Source: Haloferacaceae archaeon (lineage in GTDB: Archaea; Halobacteriota; Halobacteria; Halobacteriales; Haloferacaceae). Taken from it: a stretch of 13,182 nt of DNA. Below the pieces are notes generated by a model. It was not told the origin of the DNA. It ran no database searches and saw only the letters and a list, made by a program, of their open reading frames with translations. Shown here piece by piece: positions 6,916 to 13,182 of this stretch; position 1 is the first letter of the stretch; every line of letters starts with the position of its first letter. The stretch lies in contig JAQCMZ010000387.1 of NCBI GenBank assembly GCA_028274825.1, positions 1-13,182 of the forward strand, read 5' to 3'. Position numbers and translations under genes: made by a program.

Positions 6916-8571
6916 ATGAGCAAAGCTTCCGATTACGTCCCCGACGTTGACAGCGTCAAGCGAGGCTCACCAATCTTGATCGGGCTCGCTGCGCTGGCGA
7001 TTATCGCGTTCGTCTACGTATGGCGGCCAGTATTTCACCCGCTAATCTATCAGTTGGTGTACAGCCCGTCGCTGCTGATTGCTGCCATCGTGACTGTCGC
7101 TGGAGCCATCTTCACACTCTCCGGAATTGGGACAGACGGCGAAACAGTGTCGAGAGAGGCGCAGATATCGCTTCTCGGATCGGTCGTCGTGGCGGCAGTC
7201 ATTATCGGCGCCGTATACGGAGTGCCTGCGGGGATGGTCGAAGAACGAACACTCGCACAAGATACCATGTCAAACAGCGTCCAAGTGGAGACATTTCCGA
7301 ACGTCAATTCTGACAACCCACGTATCGTCCCGAAGGCAGTCGCTGACGTGCAGACGAGCGGGAGTGTCTCGTATCGACAGCATCGGTTGGGAGCGAGCGA
7401 TATCGCCCGAACTGAAGACGGCCGGCTGGCGTGGTCGTACGCTATCCAGCCGGGGCCGTTCCAGGTCCGGCTGACGGGGAACCAGCGTGGTGTGTTACTG
7501 TCAGATATGACGGCGATAGAAAACCGGGAGACACAGGCGTTCGATGAGAAACCGTTCGCCATCGGACAGGGGATGTTCTTCCACCGGAGCGCCGACTGGA
7601 ACCTGAAGAAGGGCGATTTCTGGACCCAGTACCGTGACGACCCCGTCGAGTTCGTCCACGACGGGGAGGCGTACATGGTGTACCCGAAGACGGGACACGA
7701 GTGGCGACTGACGCCGATCCCACACACGGTCCCGGTCTGGGACGGTGTGGGACTTGTCCACCAGGACGGGACAATCCAGCACCTCTCGCCTGCAGAAGCC
7801 CAGGAGTCTGAGATCCTCGACGGTCAGCGACTCTACCCGGTGTACAACGCCGAGCGGCGGGCGTCCTCACTATCCTACCGTAACGGCATCATCAACCGAC
7901 TCCCGGTTGTGGGCACCTTCCGCGGCGTGGTGCAGCCGGCTCGGTTGCCCGCTGGAGCCGGGAACGAGCAGCCGTTCGTCATCGATCTCGAGGGCGAAAC
8001 TATGTCGTACGTGATGGCGATGGAACCGAACGGCAGAGACACTCGTGGTCTCGACGAAGTGTGGTTTTTCAACGCCGAAACCGGTGAGTCGCAGTTCTTC
8101 GGAACTGGTGACGACACGCTGCTCGGTCCACAACGAGCCATGGGGATCGTGCGATCCGAAGATACGCGGACCGACTGGGTTGCAGGAAGCCAGAGCGGCC
8201 AGTTCCAGGTAGTCGAACCGGTACCGGTCGTGATCGATGGTGACCTCTGGTGGCACTCGAAGGTAGTCCCGGTTGACCAGACCGATGTCACCCGGAACGT
8301 GTTCGTCAGCGCCAGTGGTGGCACCGCCGTCGAGTTGGGCGAAACCTCGGCCGTCGTTGAGTTCATCACCGGCGAGGATATCGAGTCTATCGACGATGCA
8401 GATCAGGTGGGTACCGAGCCTGCCGAAGACAATCCCGATGTTGCGTACTTCGTCGTCGTCACAGACGAGAACGGCGACGAAATCGAGCGGATTCCCGTCA
8501 GCCAGGGCGAGCAAGTGAACATCGTTCCAGGCAACAGCACCGCAGGCGGGAATACGACGGCTACCGGCTGA
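6916..8571 (+). CDS. membrane-anchored protein of unknown function with large C-terminal domain
   Basis: I do not recognise the family of this 551-residue protein. Three hydrophobic helices are evident near 19-37, 52-70 and 84-104. They are followed by about 440 residues with alternating short hydrophobic stretches, many Trp, Tyr and Gly, and no further membrane span, which suggests a beta-rich domain. With three helices and a cytoplasmic N-terminus, that domain would face outside. Landmarks are GQGMFFHRSADWNLKKGDFW (218-237), GHEWRLTPIPHTVPVWDGVG near 260-279, and DGDLWWHSKVVP. The end is acidic and then rich in Gly, Ser, Thr and Asn (PGNSTAGGNTTATG), with NST and NTT sequons that could be glycosylated if exported. 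Codon bias and acidity look haloarchaeal. The ATG at 6916 starts MSKAS, a usual beginning. Confidence 0.8.
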   Translation: MSKASDYVPDVDSVKRGSPILIGLAALAIIAFVYVWRPVFHPLIYQLVYSPSLLIAAIVTVAGAIFTLSGIGTDGETVSREAQISLLGSVVVAAVIIGAVYGVPAGMVEERTLAQDTMSNSVQVETFPNVNSDNPRIVPKAVADVQTSGSVSYRQHRLGASDIARTEDGRLAWSYAIQPGPFQVRLTGNQRGVLLSDMTAIENRETQAFDEKPFAIGQGMFFHRSADWNLKKGDFWTQYRDDPVEFVHDGEAYMVYPKTGHEWRLTPIPHTVPVWDGVGLVHQDGTIQHLSPAEAQESEILDGQRLYPVYNAERRASSLSYRNGIINRLPVVGTFRGVVQPARLPAGAGNEQPFVIDLEGETMSYVMAMEPNGRDTRGLDEVWFFNAETGESQFFGTGDDTLLGPQRAMGIVRSEDTRTDWVAGSQSGQFQVVEPVPVVIDGDLWWHSKVVPVDQTDVTRNVFVSASGGTAVELGETSAVVEFITGEDIESIDDADQVGTEPAEDNPDVAYFVVVTDENGDEIERIPVSQGEQVNIVPGNSTAGGNTTATG

Positions 8572-8666
8572 ACTTGCTGATCCGGGCGGCGATTATCTCC
8601 ACTTTTGTTTGATCTGAGGTCGCTCGGCCGTGGCCTGACTTGGCCCAACCAGAGGTTGTTTGCTGC

Positions 8667-8678
8667 GGCTTGATATAC
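8667..8678 (+). repeat. direct repeat GGCTTGATATAC, copy 1
   Basis: An exact 12-bp match to 8710-8721, 43 bp away. The GATATAC core resembles a TATA box. Either a duplicated promoter element or chance would explain it. Confidence 0.45.
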
Positions 8679-8709
8679 TATAACGGAGCCCTATCACGCA
8701 ACTCGTCCT

Positions 8710-8721
8710 GGCTTGATATAC
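8710..8721 (+). repeat. direct repeat GGCTTGATATAC, copy 2
   Basis: Second exact copy. It lies 10 bp before an ATG at 8731 and about 40 bp before an in-frame ATG at 8758, which would suit a TATA box for transcripts entering the possible gene downstream. Confidence 0.45.
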
Positions 8722-8856
8722 ACTGATCTGATGCATGTCGGTCGCGGATCTGTCTTGATGATCGTGCTGCGGTCGTGCGCGAGTGCAGCCGACCGCGACA
8801 GCCACTGGACTCAGAAACACCGAAGAGTGTTTTCCGCGCTCGTCGCACAATGGCCA

Positions 8857-9219
8857 GTGTCACAGAACGGTGAGAGTCGGGGTGGCTTCAGGCTCAGATG
8901 GCTGGCAGCGGTGGGAGGCCTCGTGCTCGCTCTCGCAGCCGGTATTGTAGCGCACGTGCGAGTTCGAACGAGTGGCGACTCCGCATATCGCGGCGCCCCG
9001 TTTGACTTTCCGTCGCTAACATCACGCGAGACGTTCGGAGACGATGGCGCTGTACGCGATCCCGACGGTGACTCTACTGACTCACTTCGATATTCAGAAA
9101 TTCTTACAGTCGAACCGACCGAATGCTTTCGTGGCTGTATCGCGCCTCCGATCGCACACGGCCGTCGGGAGTCAGCGAATCAAGGACAGAGGTCAACTCC
9201 TGGATTCACCCAGGGGTGA
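8857..9219 (+). CDS. possible small single-span membrane protein (uncertain)
   Basis: From the GTG at 8857 this frame gives 120 residues: a short polar start (MSQNGESRGGF), one hydrophobic helix (LAAVGGLVLALAAGIVAHV, about 16-34) and an acidic stretch with GDDGAVRDPDGDSTDS. That pattern is like many small haloarchaeal membrane proteins. The last 35 residues are basic and Cys-containing and look less natural. The frame stays open upstream to 8713, so the start is a guess. No homolog is recognised, and it could be a decayed gene or a chance frame. Confidence 0.3.
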   Translation: MSQNGESRGGFRLRWLAAVGGLVLALAAGIVAHVRVRTSGDSAYRGAPFDFPSLTSRETFGDDGAVRDPDGDSTDSLRYSEILTVEPTECFRGCIAPPIAHGRRESANQGQRSTPGFTQG

Positions 9220-9331
9220 GTATCTCGACCTGGACATCACTGAGAGCGTGGCCAATCACCACTCGTATTTCATGTCCGGAGAGGGTTGTCTTCCAGTCGT
9301 AGCCGAGACGGCCCTTTGATGGGAGTAACGA

Positions 9332-11107
9332 CTACTTCTCAGATTGCCGCTGTATCACACCTGGGTTGGTGACCGCGCCGATATCCGCAGAGCCAAAGTC
9401 GCGGCCAAATTTGGCGAGCACACCGGTGTCATAGACGGGATCTGGCGCCTCCCAATCGTCTTGACGTGCTTCGAGTTCGGCCTCAGATAGATCCACAGAG
9501 AGTTCACGATCTGGGATATCGACCGTTACCTGATCGCCGTCTTCTAGCAGGCCAATCGGCCCACCGACTGCTGCCTCGGGGGCGACGTGACCGATCATCG
9601 GGCCGCGTGTGGCGCCCGAGAAGCGACCGTCCGTCAGTAATGCGACATCGTCTTCGTGACCCGCTCCGACGACGGCGGCCGTCACGCCGAGCATCTCGCG
9701 CATCCCAGGCCCACCCTGCGGGCCTTCGTTCCGGATGATGATCACATCACCCGACTCGATCTCGCCGGTCTGGACGTACTGCATTGCGTCTTCTTCGTTT
9801 TCGAAGATGCGTGCGGGGCCGTCGTGGTGGAACTCGTCGCCACCGGTCGCTTTTAGAACGGCACCGTCTGGTGCGAGATTCCCAGAGAGGATCTTGATCG
9901 CCCCCTCGTCCTCTTTGGGCTTCTCGACGGGATACAGGAACTCTGCCTCGATATCGTCATCGTCAGGCAAGTCTAACTGTTGGAGTTCTTCGGCAATCGT
10001 CCGGCCGGTGACGGTCTGCTGGTCGCCGTGGAACAGGTCTGCCTGCATCAAGCGGCGAATGACGACCGGCACCCCGCCGATCTCGTGAAGATCGTTCATC
10101 ACGCGCTGACCGCCGGGTTGGAGGTCAGCAATTTTCGGGGTTCGCCGGGAGATCTCGTCGAAGTCCTCGATATCAAGATCGACGCCCGCTTCTGCCGCCA
10201 GCGCCAGCAGATGGAGAACGCCGTTCGTCGACCCACCGATGGCCGTCTGGAGTGCGATGGCGTTTTCGAACGACTTCCGCGTGAGAATATCCGAGGGCCG
10301 GCGGTCCTGCTGGACACACTCCAGTGCGAGTTCGCCGGCTCGTTCCGCGACCGCATACCGACTCTCGTCTTCGGCCGGTGGGGACGCTGACCCGAGCGGC
10401 GCCATCCCGAGCGCCTCCGAGAGCGACGCCATCGTGTTGGCGGTGAACATGCCACCACACGACCCCGCGCCAGGGCAGGCCTGCCGCTCCAGTTCATCAA
10501 GTTCATCACCCGACATCTCGCCTTCGGCGTAGGCACCGACACCCTCGAACACCTGGACAATCGTCACGTCACGTCCGTCATGATGGCCTGGCATGATCGA
10601 GCCACCGTACAGGAACACCGAGGGGAGATCAGTCCGGATTGAGGCCATCATCATTCCCGGGAGATTCTTATCACAGCCGGCGACGGTTACCATCGCGTCG
10701 ATTCGCTCGCCGAATGCCACTAGTTCAACCGAGTCGGCGATCAACTCGCGTGAAATAAGCGAGGCTTTCATGCCTTCTGTCCCCATCGAGACGGCATCTG
10801 AGATGGTGATCGTTCCAAACTCGATTGCCATCCCGCCCGCGCCGTCGATACCATCGGCTGCAGACTCTGCGACATCGTCCAGATGAACGTTACAGGGAGT
10901 GATATCGGCCGCGGGATTCGGAATCCCAATCATCGGCGATGAGAGATCGTCGTCGTCGAATCCCATCGCCCGGAACATGGCTCGGTGTGGTGCTCGTTCG
11001 GCCCCCTCAGTCACCTCATGACTCGGGAGTGCATCGTCTTTGGTCCCCGCGAACTCGCCGTCTCCGTCGGCTCCACTATCAGAACTTTGTGACCGTTGTT
11101 TGCTCAT
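9332..11107 (-). CDS. ilvD: dihydroxy-acid dehydratase
   Basis: IlvD dehydrates 2,3-dihydroxy-isovalerate and 2,3-dihydroxy-3-methylvalerate to the 2-keto acids, the third shared step of valine, leucine and isoleucine synthesis. It carries an iron-sulfur cluster and Mg2+ in the cytoplasm. The 591-residue protein has full family length plus an acidic N-terminal leader of about 35 residues. The three cluster cysteines are Cys72 (ITPCNVH), Cys145 (VAGCDKN, next to the Lys147 that is carboxylated in the family) and Cys217 (CPGAGSCGGMFTANTM). Further signatures are IGGSTNGVLHLLAL, RNEGPQGGPGMREML and LTDGRFSGATRG. It is intact and has a clear promoter of its own. No other ilv or leu gene is in the window. 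It converges with the 551-residue gene across the long gap on its left. Confidence 0.97.
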   Translation of the reverse strand: MSKQRSQSSDSGADGDGEFAGTKDDALPSHEVTEGAERAPHRAMFRAMGFDDDDLSSPMIGIPNPAADITPCNVHLDDVAESAADGIDGAGGMAIEFGTITISDAVSMGTEGMKASLISRELIADSVELVAFGERIDAMVTVAGCDKNLPGMMMASIRTDLPSVFLYGGSIMPGHHDGRDVTIVQVFEGVGAYAEGEMSGDELDELERQACPGAGSCGGMFTANTMASLSEALGMAPLGSASPPAEDESRYAVAERAGELALECVQQDRRPSDILTRKSFENAIALQTAIGGSTNGVLHLLALAAEAGVDLDIEDFDEISRRTPKIADLQPGGQRVMNDLHEIGGVPVVIRRLMQADLFHGDQQTVTGRTIAEELQQLDLPDDDDIEAEFLYPVEKPKEDEGAIKILSGNLAPDGAVLKATGGDEFHHDGPARIFENEEDAMQYVQTGEIESGDVIIIRNEGPQGGPGMREMLGVTAAVVGAGHEDDVALLTDGRFSGATRGPMIGHVAPEAAVGGPIGLLEDGDQVTVDIPDRELSVDLSEAELEARQDDWEAPDPVYDTGVLAKFGRDFGSADIGAVTNPGVIQRQSEK

Positions 11108-11145
11108 ACAATACGGTCATGCTACGACGGTTTAATACTAATTAC
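11108..11145 (-). promoter_or_regulatory. promoter of ilvD
   Basis: On the minus strand GTATTAAA (11131-11138) is centred about 27 nt before the ATG at 11107, with ATTAGTATTAAAC around it. That is the expected TATA position for a leaderless haloarchaeal transcript. No Shine-Dalgarno sequence precedes the start. The remaining 170 bp up to the moaB stop show nothing else notable. Confidence 0.6.
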
Positions 11146-11312
11146 CTGACACGGGGACTTCCTCCTCTGCTCGACTCCACACTTCTCTATTTGTCACCAC
11201 AGCCAAGTGGTCGAGAGCCGACAAAACTAGCCTAAACGGGTTGAATCATCGCAGAAAGCGTGTCGAGCGTATATCAGCGGACACTCTACTGCAAACAGCC
11301 GGCGCCGGTCCA

Positions 11313-12083
11313 TTACTCATGGCCGTCGGAAGCAGCTAAGCCCACGAGATGGCCGACCTCCGGGAGAATGACCTCCTCAAGACCGAGCTGCGCTGCATTC
11401 TGAGACCCCGGGATACAGAAGACGAGTGTCCGTTCAGCCACGCCAGCCAGTGCTCGCGACCCGACAGTTCTGGGACCGACCTCTTCTGTCGAAAGGCGAC
11501 GAAACAGTTCGCCGAATCCAGGAAGCTGCTTGTCGAACAGTGGAAGGGCTGCCTCGGGAGTCACGTCGTCTGGTGTGACACCGGTTCCACCGGAGGTGAT
11601 CACGGCGTCGATATCGTCGCGGCCGGCATACTCGTCGATCTGTGTCTGAACGGCGTCGAAGTCGTCTGTGACGAGCTCGCGAGCAGTCACCTCGTGGCCC
11701 GCGTCCTGGAGAGCGTCTTCGATGTAATCACCGGACGGATCCGCATCCAGCGACCGTGACGACGAGACTGTCACGACTGCCACGCTCACGCTTGCCCTGT
11801 CGTGGGCGTGGTGCCCGTCGTGGTCGTGACCAGATTCACCATCGTGGCCGTCCCCGTGGTCGTGCCCGGTTTCGTGATTATGATCATGACCGTGGTCCTC
11901 CTCGTGACCACCATCGGTCAGATATTTCTGGTCGTCGTCTGAGTAGTCGTCCTCAACTTCACTCAGACGAGAGCCACCTGCGGAGATGTTCGCCTGTCGT
12001 CTTTGTGAGCGTTTCTCGCGGCCACCGTCCGTTCTGACTCCGTCTGTCAAGAAGCCGGGCCAAGCCCGTTCGGGCACGTGCAT
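11313..12083 (-). CDS. moaB: MoaB/MogA-type molybdenum cofactor protein with His-rich N-terminal extension
   Basis: The C-terminal 160 residues form a MoCF_biosynth domain. It runs from VSVAVVTVSSSRSLDADPSG (99-118) through the molybdopterin-site motif ITSGGTGVTPDDVTPEA (162-178) and LPGFGELFRRLS (187-198) to CIPGSQNA (223-230). MoaB/MogA proteins bind or adenylylate molybdopterin on the way to molybdenum or tungsten cofactor. Before it lies a His/Asp/Gly-rich segment (60-95) with 13 histidines in 35 residues, which could bind metal ions. The first 45 residues are Arg-rich and unlike the rest; no alternative ATG, GTG or TTG is evident between the first codon and the His-rich part, so I keep the ATG at 12083. 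It is divergent from the oxidoreductase and 205 bp upstream of ilvD on the same strand. Confidence 0.88.
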   Translation of the reverse strand: MHVPERAWPGFLTDGVRTDGGREKRSQRRQANISAGGSRLSEVEDDYSDDDQKYLTDGGHEEDHGHDHNHETGHDHGDGHDGESGHDHDGHHAHDRASVSVAVVTVSSSRSLDADPSGDYIEDALQDAGHEVTARELVTDDFDAVQTQIDEYAGRDDIDAVITSGGTGVTPDDVTPEAALPLFDKQLPGFGELFRRLSTEEVGPRTVGSRALAGVAERTLVFCIPGSQNAAQLGLEEVILPEVGHLVGLAASDGHE

Positions 12084-12120
12084 ACTTTCCAGTTGCTCTC
12101 CGGATACAAAACACCCACCA
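12084..12120 (-). promoter_or_regulatory. probable promoter of moaB
   Basis: On the minus strand GTTTTGTATCC (12102-12112) is centred about 25 nt before the ATG at 12083. It is a fair but not consensus TATA box. It lies in a 157-bp divergent gap shared with the oxidoreductase promoter. Confidence 0.4.
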
Positions 12121-12199
12121 GACCAGGCGGGCGGAATACCACTGTAGGCTCAGGTACCTGAAGAGCCGTTGGTGGGAGAGACTTGGTGTGGCACTGGGT

Positions 12200-12240
12200 A
12201 CCGGGGATATAATTAATATTCCAGAAAATAGTCTCAACGC
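12200..12240 (+). promoter_or_regulatory. promoter of the zinc-binding oxidoreductase gene
   Basis: GATATAATTAATATT (12206-12220) holds a strong A/T-rich box centred about 28 nt before the ATG at 12241, and no Shine-Dalgarno motif is seen. This fits leaderless transcription. The palindrome-like CTCAGGTACCTGAA lies about 45 bp further upstream at 12149-12162. Confidence 0.6.
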
Positions 12241-13182
12241 ATGAAAGCAGTCCAGTTTGCCGATCACGGGGACATGAGCGTGATCGATTACGACGAATTC
12301 GGCGACCCCGAGGCCGGGGCCGGCGAGGTAGTCATCGACGTGAAAGCCGGCGCACTCAATCATCTCGACGTGTGGACGCGCCGCGGACTCCCGTCGATCA
12401 ACGTGGAGATGCCGCACATCCCCGGCAGTGACGCGGCGGGTGTCGTTCACGAGACTGGACCCGGCGTGACGCGGTTTGACGAGGGTGACCACGTGGCCGT
12501 GTCGGCAGGTGTTTGTTGTGGTAACTGTGAGTTCTGTCGGAACGGTGAAGAGACGATGTGTCCCTCGTTCAGGATTCTTGGCGAGCACCTCCGGGGCGTC
12601 CACGCCGAGCGGGCAGCCGTCCCTCAGGAGAATCTGGTTCAGGTTCCCGACCACGTCGACTGGACGACCGCAGGCTCAGCGTCACTGGTCTTTCAGACAG
12701 CCTGGCGGATGATGTTGGACCGCGGCGGGGTAAGCCCCGGCGAGTCTGTCCTGGTGTTGGGCGCCTCGGGTGGTGTCGGTCACGCCGCTGTTCAGATTGC
12801 CGATTACGCCGGTGCCGAAGTGTACGCAACCGCCTCGAGCGAGGAGAAACTCCGCCACGCTGAAGACTGTGGTGCCGATCACGTAATCGACTACGAAGAG
12901 ACCGACTTCGCGTCCGAAATTGCCGAGCAGACAGGCCATCGCGGCGTTGACGTCGTGGTTGACCACGTCGGTGCCGAGACGTATCCGGACTCGTTGAAAT
13001 CGCTGGCAAAGGGGGGCCGATTACTCACCTGTGGCGCGACGACGGGCCCTAATCCGGATGCCGGTCTCGACCGGATCTTCTGGAACCAACTCGAGATTAT
13101 CGGGTCGACGATGGCAACGCCTGGTCAGGTCGACGACGTACTCGAGTTAGTCTGGGACGGCACGTTTGAGCCCAAGATTCGA
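12241..13182 (+). CDS. MDR-superfamily zinc-binding oxidoreductase (quinone-reductase-like), 3' partial
   Basis: The first 314 residues are visible and the frame is open to the window end; family members are about 330-350 long, so little is missing. An N-terminal GroES-like domain begins MKAVQFADHGDMSV. Structural-zinc cysteines follow at 93, 96, 99 and 107 (CGNCEFC...C). The Rossmann motif is VLGASGGVGHAAVQIADYAG (172-191), then CGADHVIDYEETDF and VVVDHVGAETYPDSL. The usual catalytic-zinc Cys is replaced by Asn40 (GALNHLDVW), and the GHE motif reads GSD (62-64). It is therefore probably an NAD(P)H-dependent reductase of the quinone-oxidoreductase type rather than a zinc alcohol dehydrogenase. 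The substrate is unknown. Confidence 0.88.
   Translation, partial: MKAVQFADHGDMSVIDYDEFGDPEAGAGEVVIDVKAGALNHLDVWTRRGLPSINVEMPHIPGSDAAGVVHETGPGVTRFDEGDHVAVSAGVCCGNCEFCRNGEETMCPSFRILGEHLRGVHAERAAVPQENLVQVPDHVDWTTAGSASLVFQTAWRMMLDRGGVSPGESVLVLGASGGVGHAAVQIADYAGAEVYATASSEEKLRHAEDCGADHVIDYEETDFASEIAEQTGHRGVDVVVDHVGAETYPDSLKSLAKGGRLLTCGATTGPNPDAGLDRIFWNQLEIIGSTMATPGQVDDVLELVWDGTFEPKIR

Larger units (their letters stand above)
8572..9331. other. long stretch without a secure gene
   Basis: About 760 bp separate the unknown membrane protein gene from the convergent ilvD. It contains a 12-bp direct repeat with TATA-like cores (8667-8678 and 8710-8721) and one possible small membrane protein (8857-9219). 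Another open frame at 9044-9319 overlaps that one in a different register and has no family resemblance. I see no RNA gene. Confidence 0.45.

Noticed and set aside
7870..8514. 214-codon minus-strand frame inside the 551-residue gene
   Set aside because: It is acidic because it mirrors the codons of the plus-strand gene. The plus-strand frame has clear membrane helices and a natural start, and the two cannot both be typical genes.
9044..9319. 91-codon + strand frame before ilvD
   Set aside because: It overlaps the alternative frame at 8857-9219, is not acidic, and shows no motif or promoter.
9425..9440. GGTGTCATAGACGG in ilvD resembling the MITE end
   Set aside because: It is interrupted relative to the inverted repeat, lies in conserved coding sequence (VYDTG), and has no partner or duplication.
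10099..10560. 153-codon minus-strand frame within ilvD
   Set aside because: It is a shifted-register shadow of ilvD with Arg/Ser-rich composition; the ilvD frame is uninterrupted.
12569..13009. 146-codon minus-strand frame opposite the oxidoreductase
   Set aside because: It is antisense to a clear MDR gene, and the Arg-rich product is typical of a shadow frame.
1..13182. CRISPR array, prophage or toxin-antitoxin system
   Set aside because: No regularly spaced repeats, phage structural or integrase genes, or paired small toxin-antitoxin frames were seen anywhere in the window.

Overview
The window looks like a haloarchaeal chromosome (class Halobacteria). The predicted proteins are strongly acidic. 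Most starts have a TATA-like box 25-30 nt upstream and no Shine-Dalgarno motif, which points to leaderless transcripts. There is a tRNA-Pro(GGG) gene without an encoded CCA, and the left side has the archaeal order adk / EMC3-like DUF106 / cmk / cbf5. By eye the base composition is moderate for a haloarchaeon and the spaces between genes are long. I cannot name the genus.

Left block (1-3631, + strand). This holds the last codons of a probable adenylate kinase, a DUF106/EMC3-family membrane protein of the Oxa1 insertase superfamily, CMP kinase, and the Cbf5/TruB tRNA/rRNA pseudouridine synthase. The order is the known archaeal one, but the gaps are wide (about 440, 590 and 77 bp). The DUF106-cmk gap contains a 149-bp MITE-like element with near-perfect 20-bp terminal inverted repeats and a 6-bp target duplication. 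A tRNA-Pro follows at 3817-3887, and after it comes a run of four consecutive hairpins in the convergent gap before the next gene.

Middle block. Two genes lie on the minus strand: an OFA-family MFS carrier, probably for a small carboxylate, with a clear promoter, and a zinc-dependent poly-gamma-glutamate hydrolase-like protein (DUF867/YjqB type). Divergent from them is a 551-residue protein of unknown function with three N-terminal membrane helices and a large, probably extracytoplasmic, domain. About 760 bp with no secure gene follows; it has one possible small membrane protein and a 12-bp direct repeat.

Right block. On the minus strand are dihydroxy-acid dehydratase (IlvD, branched-chain amino-acid synthesis) and a MoaB-type molybdenum cofactor protein with a very His/Asp-rich N-terminal extension. 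Divergent from moaB is a 3'-truncated MDR-superfamily oxidoreductase that keeps the structural-zinc cysteines but lacks the catalytic-zinc ligands. I see no operon linking the right and middle genes; each appears to have its own promoter.

I found no convincing new multi-gene system. The best leads are the MITE-like element, the hairpin cluster after the tRNA, the unknown 551-residue membrane protein and the His-rich MoaB extension.
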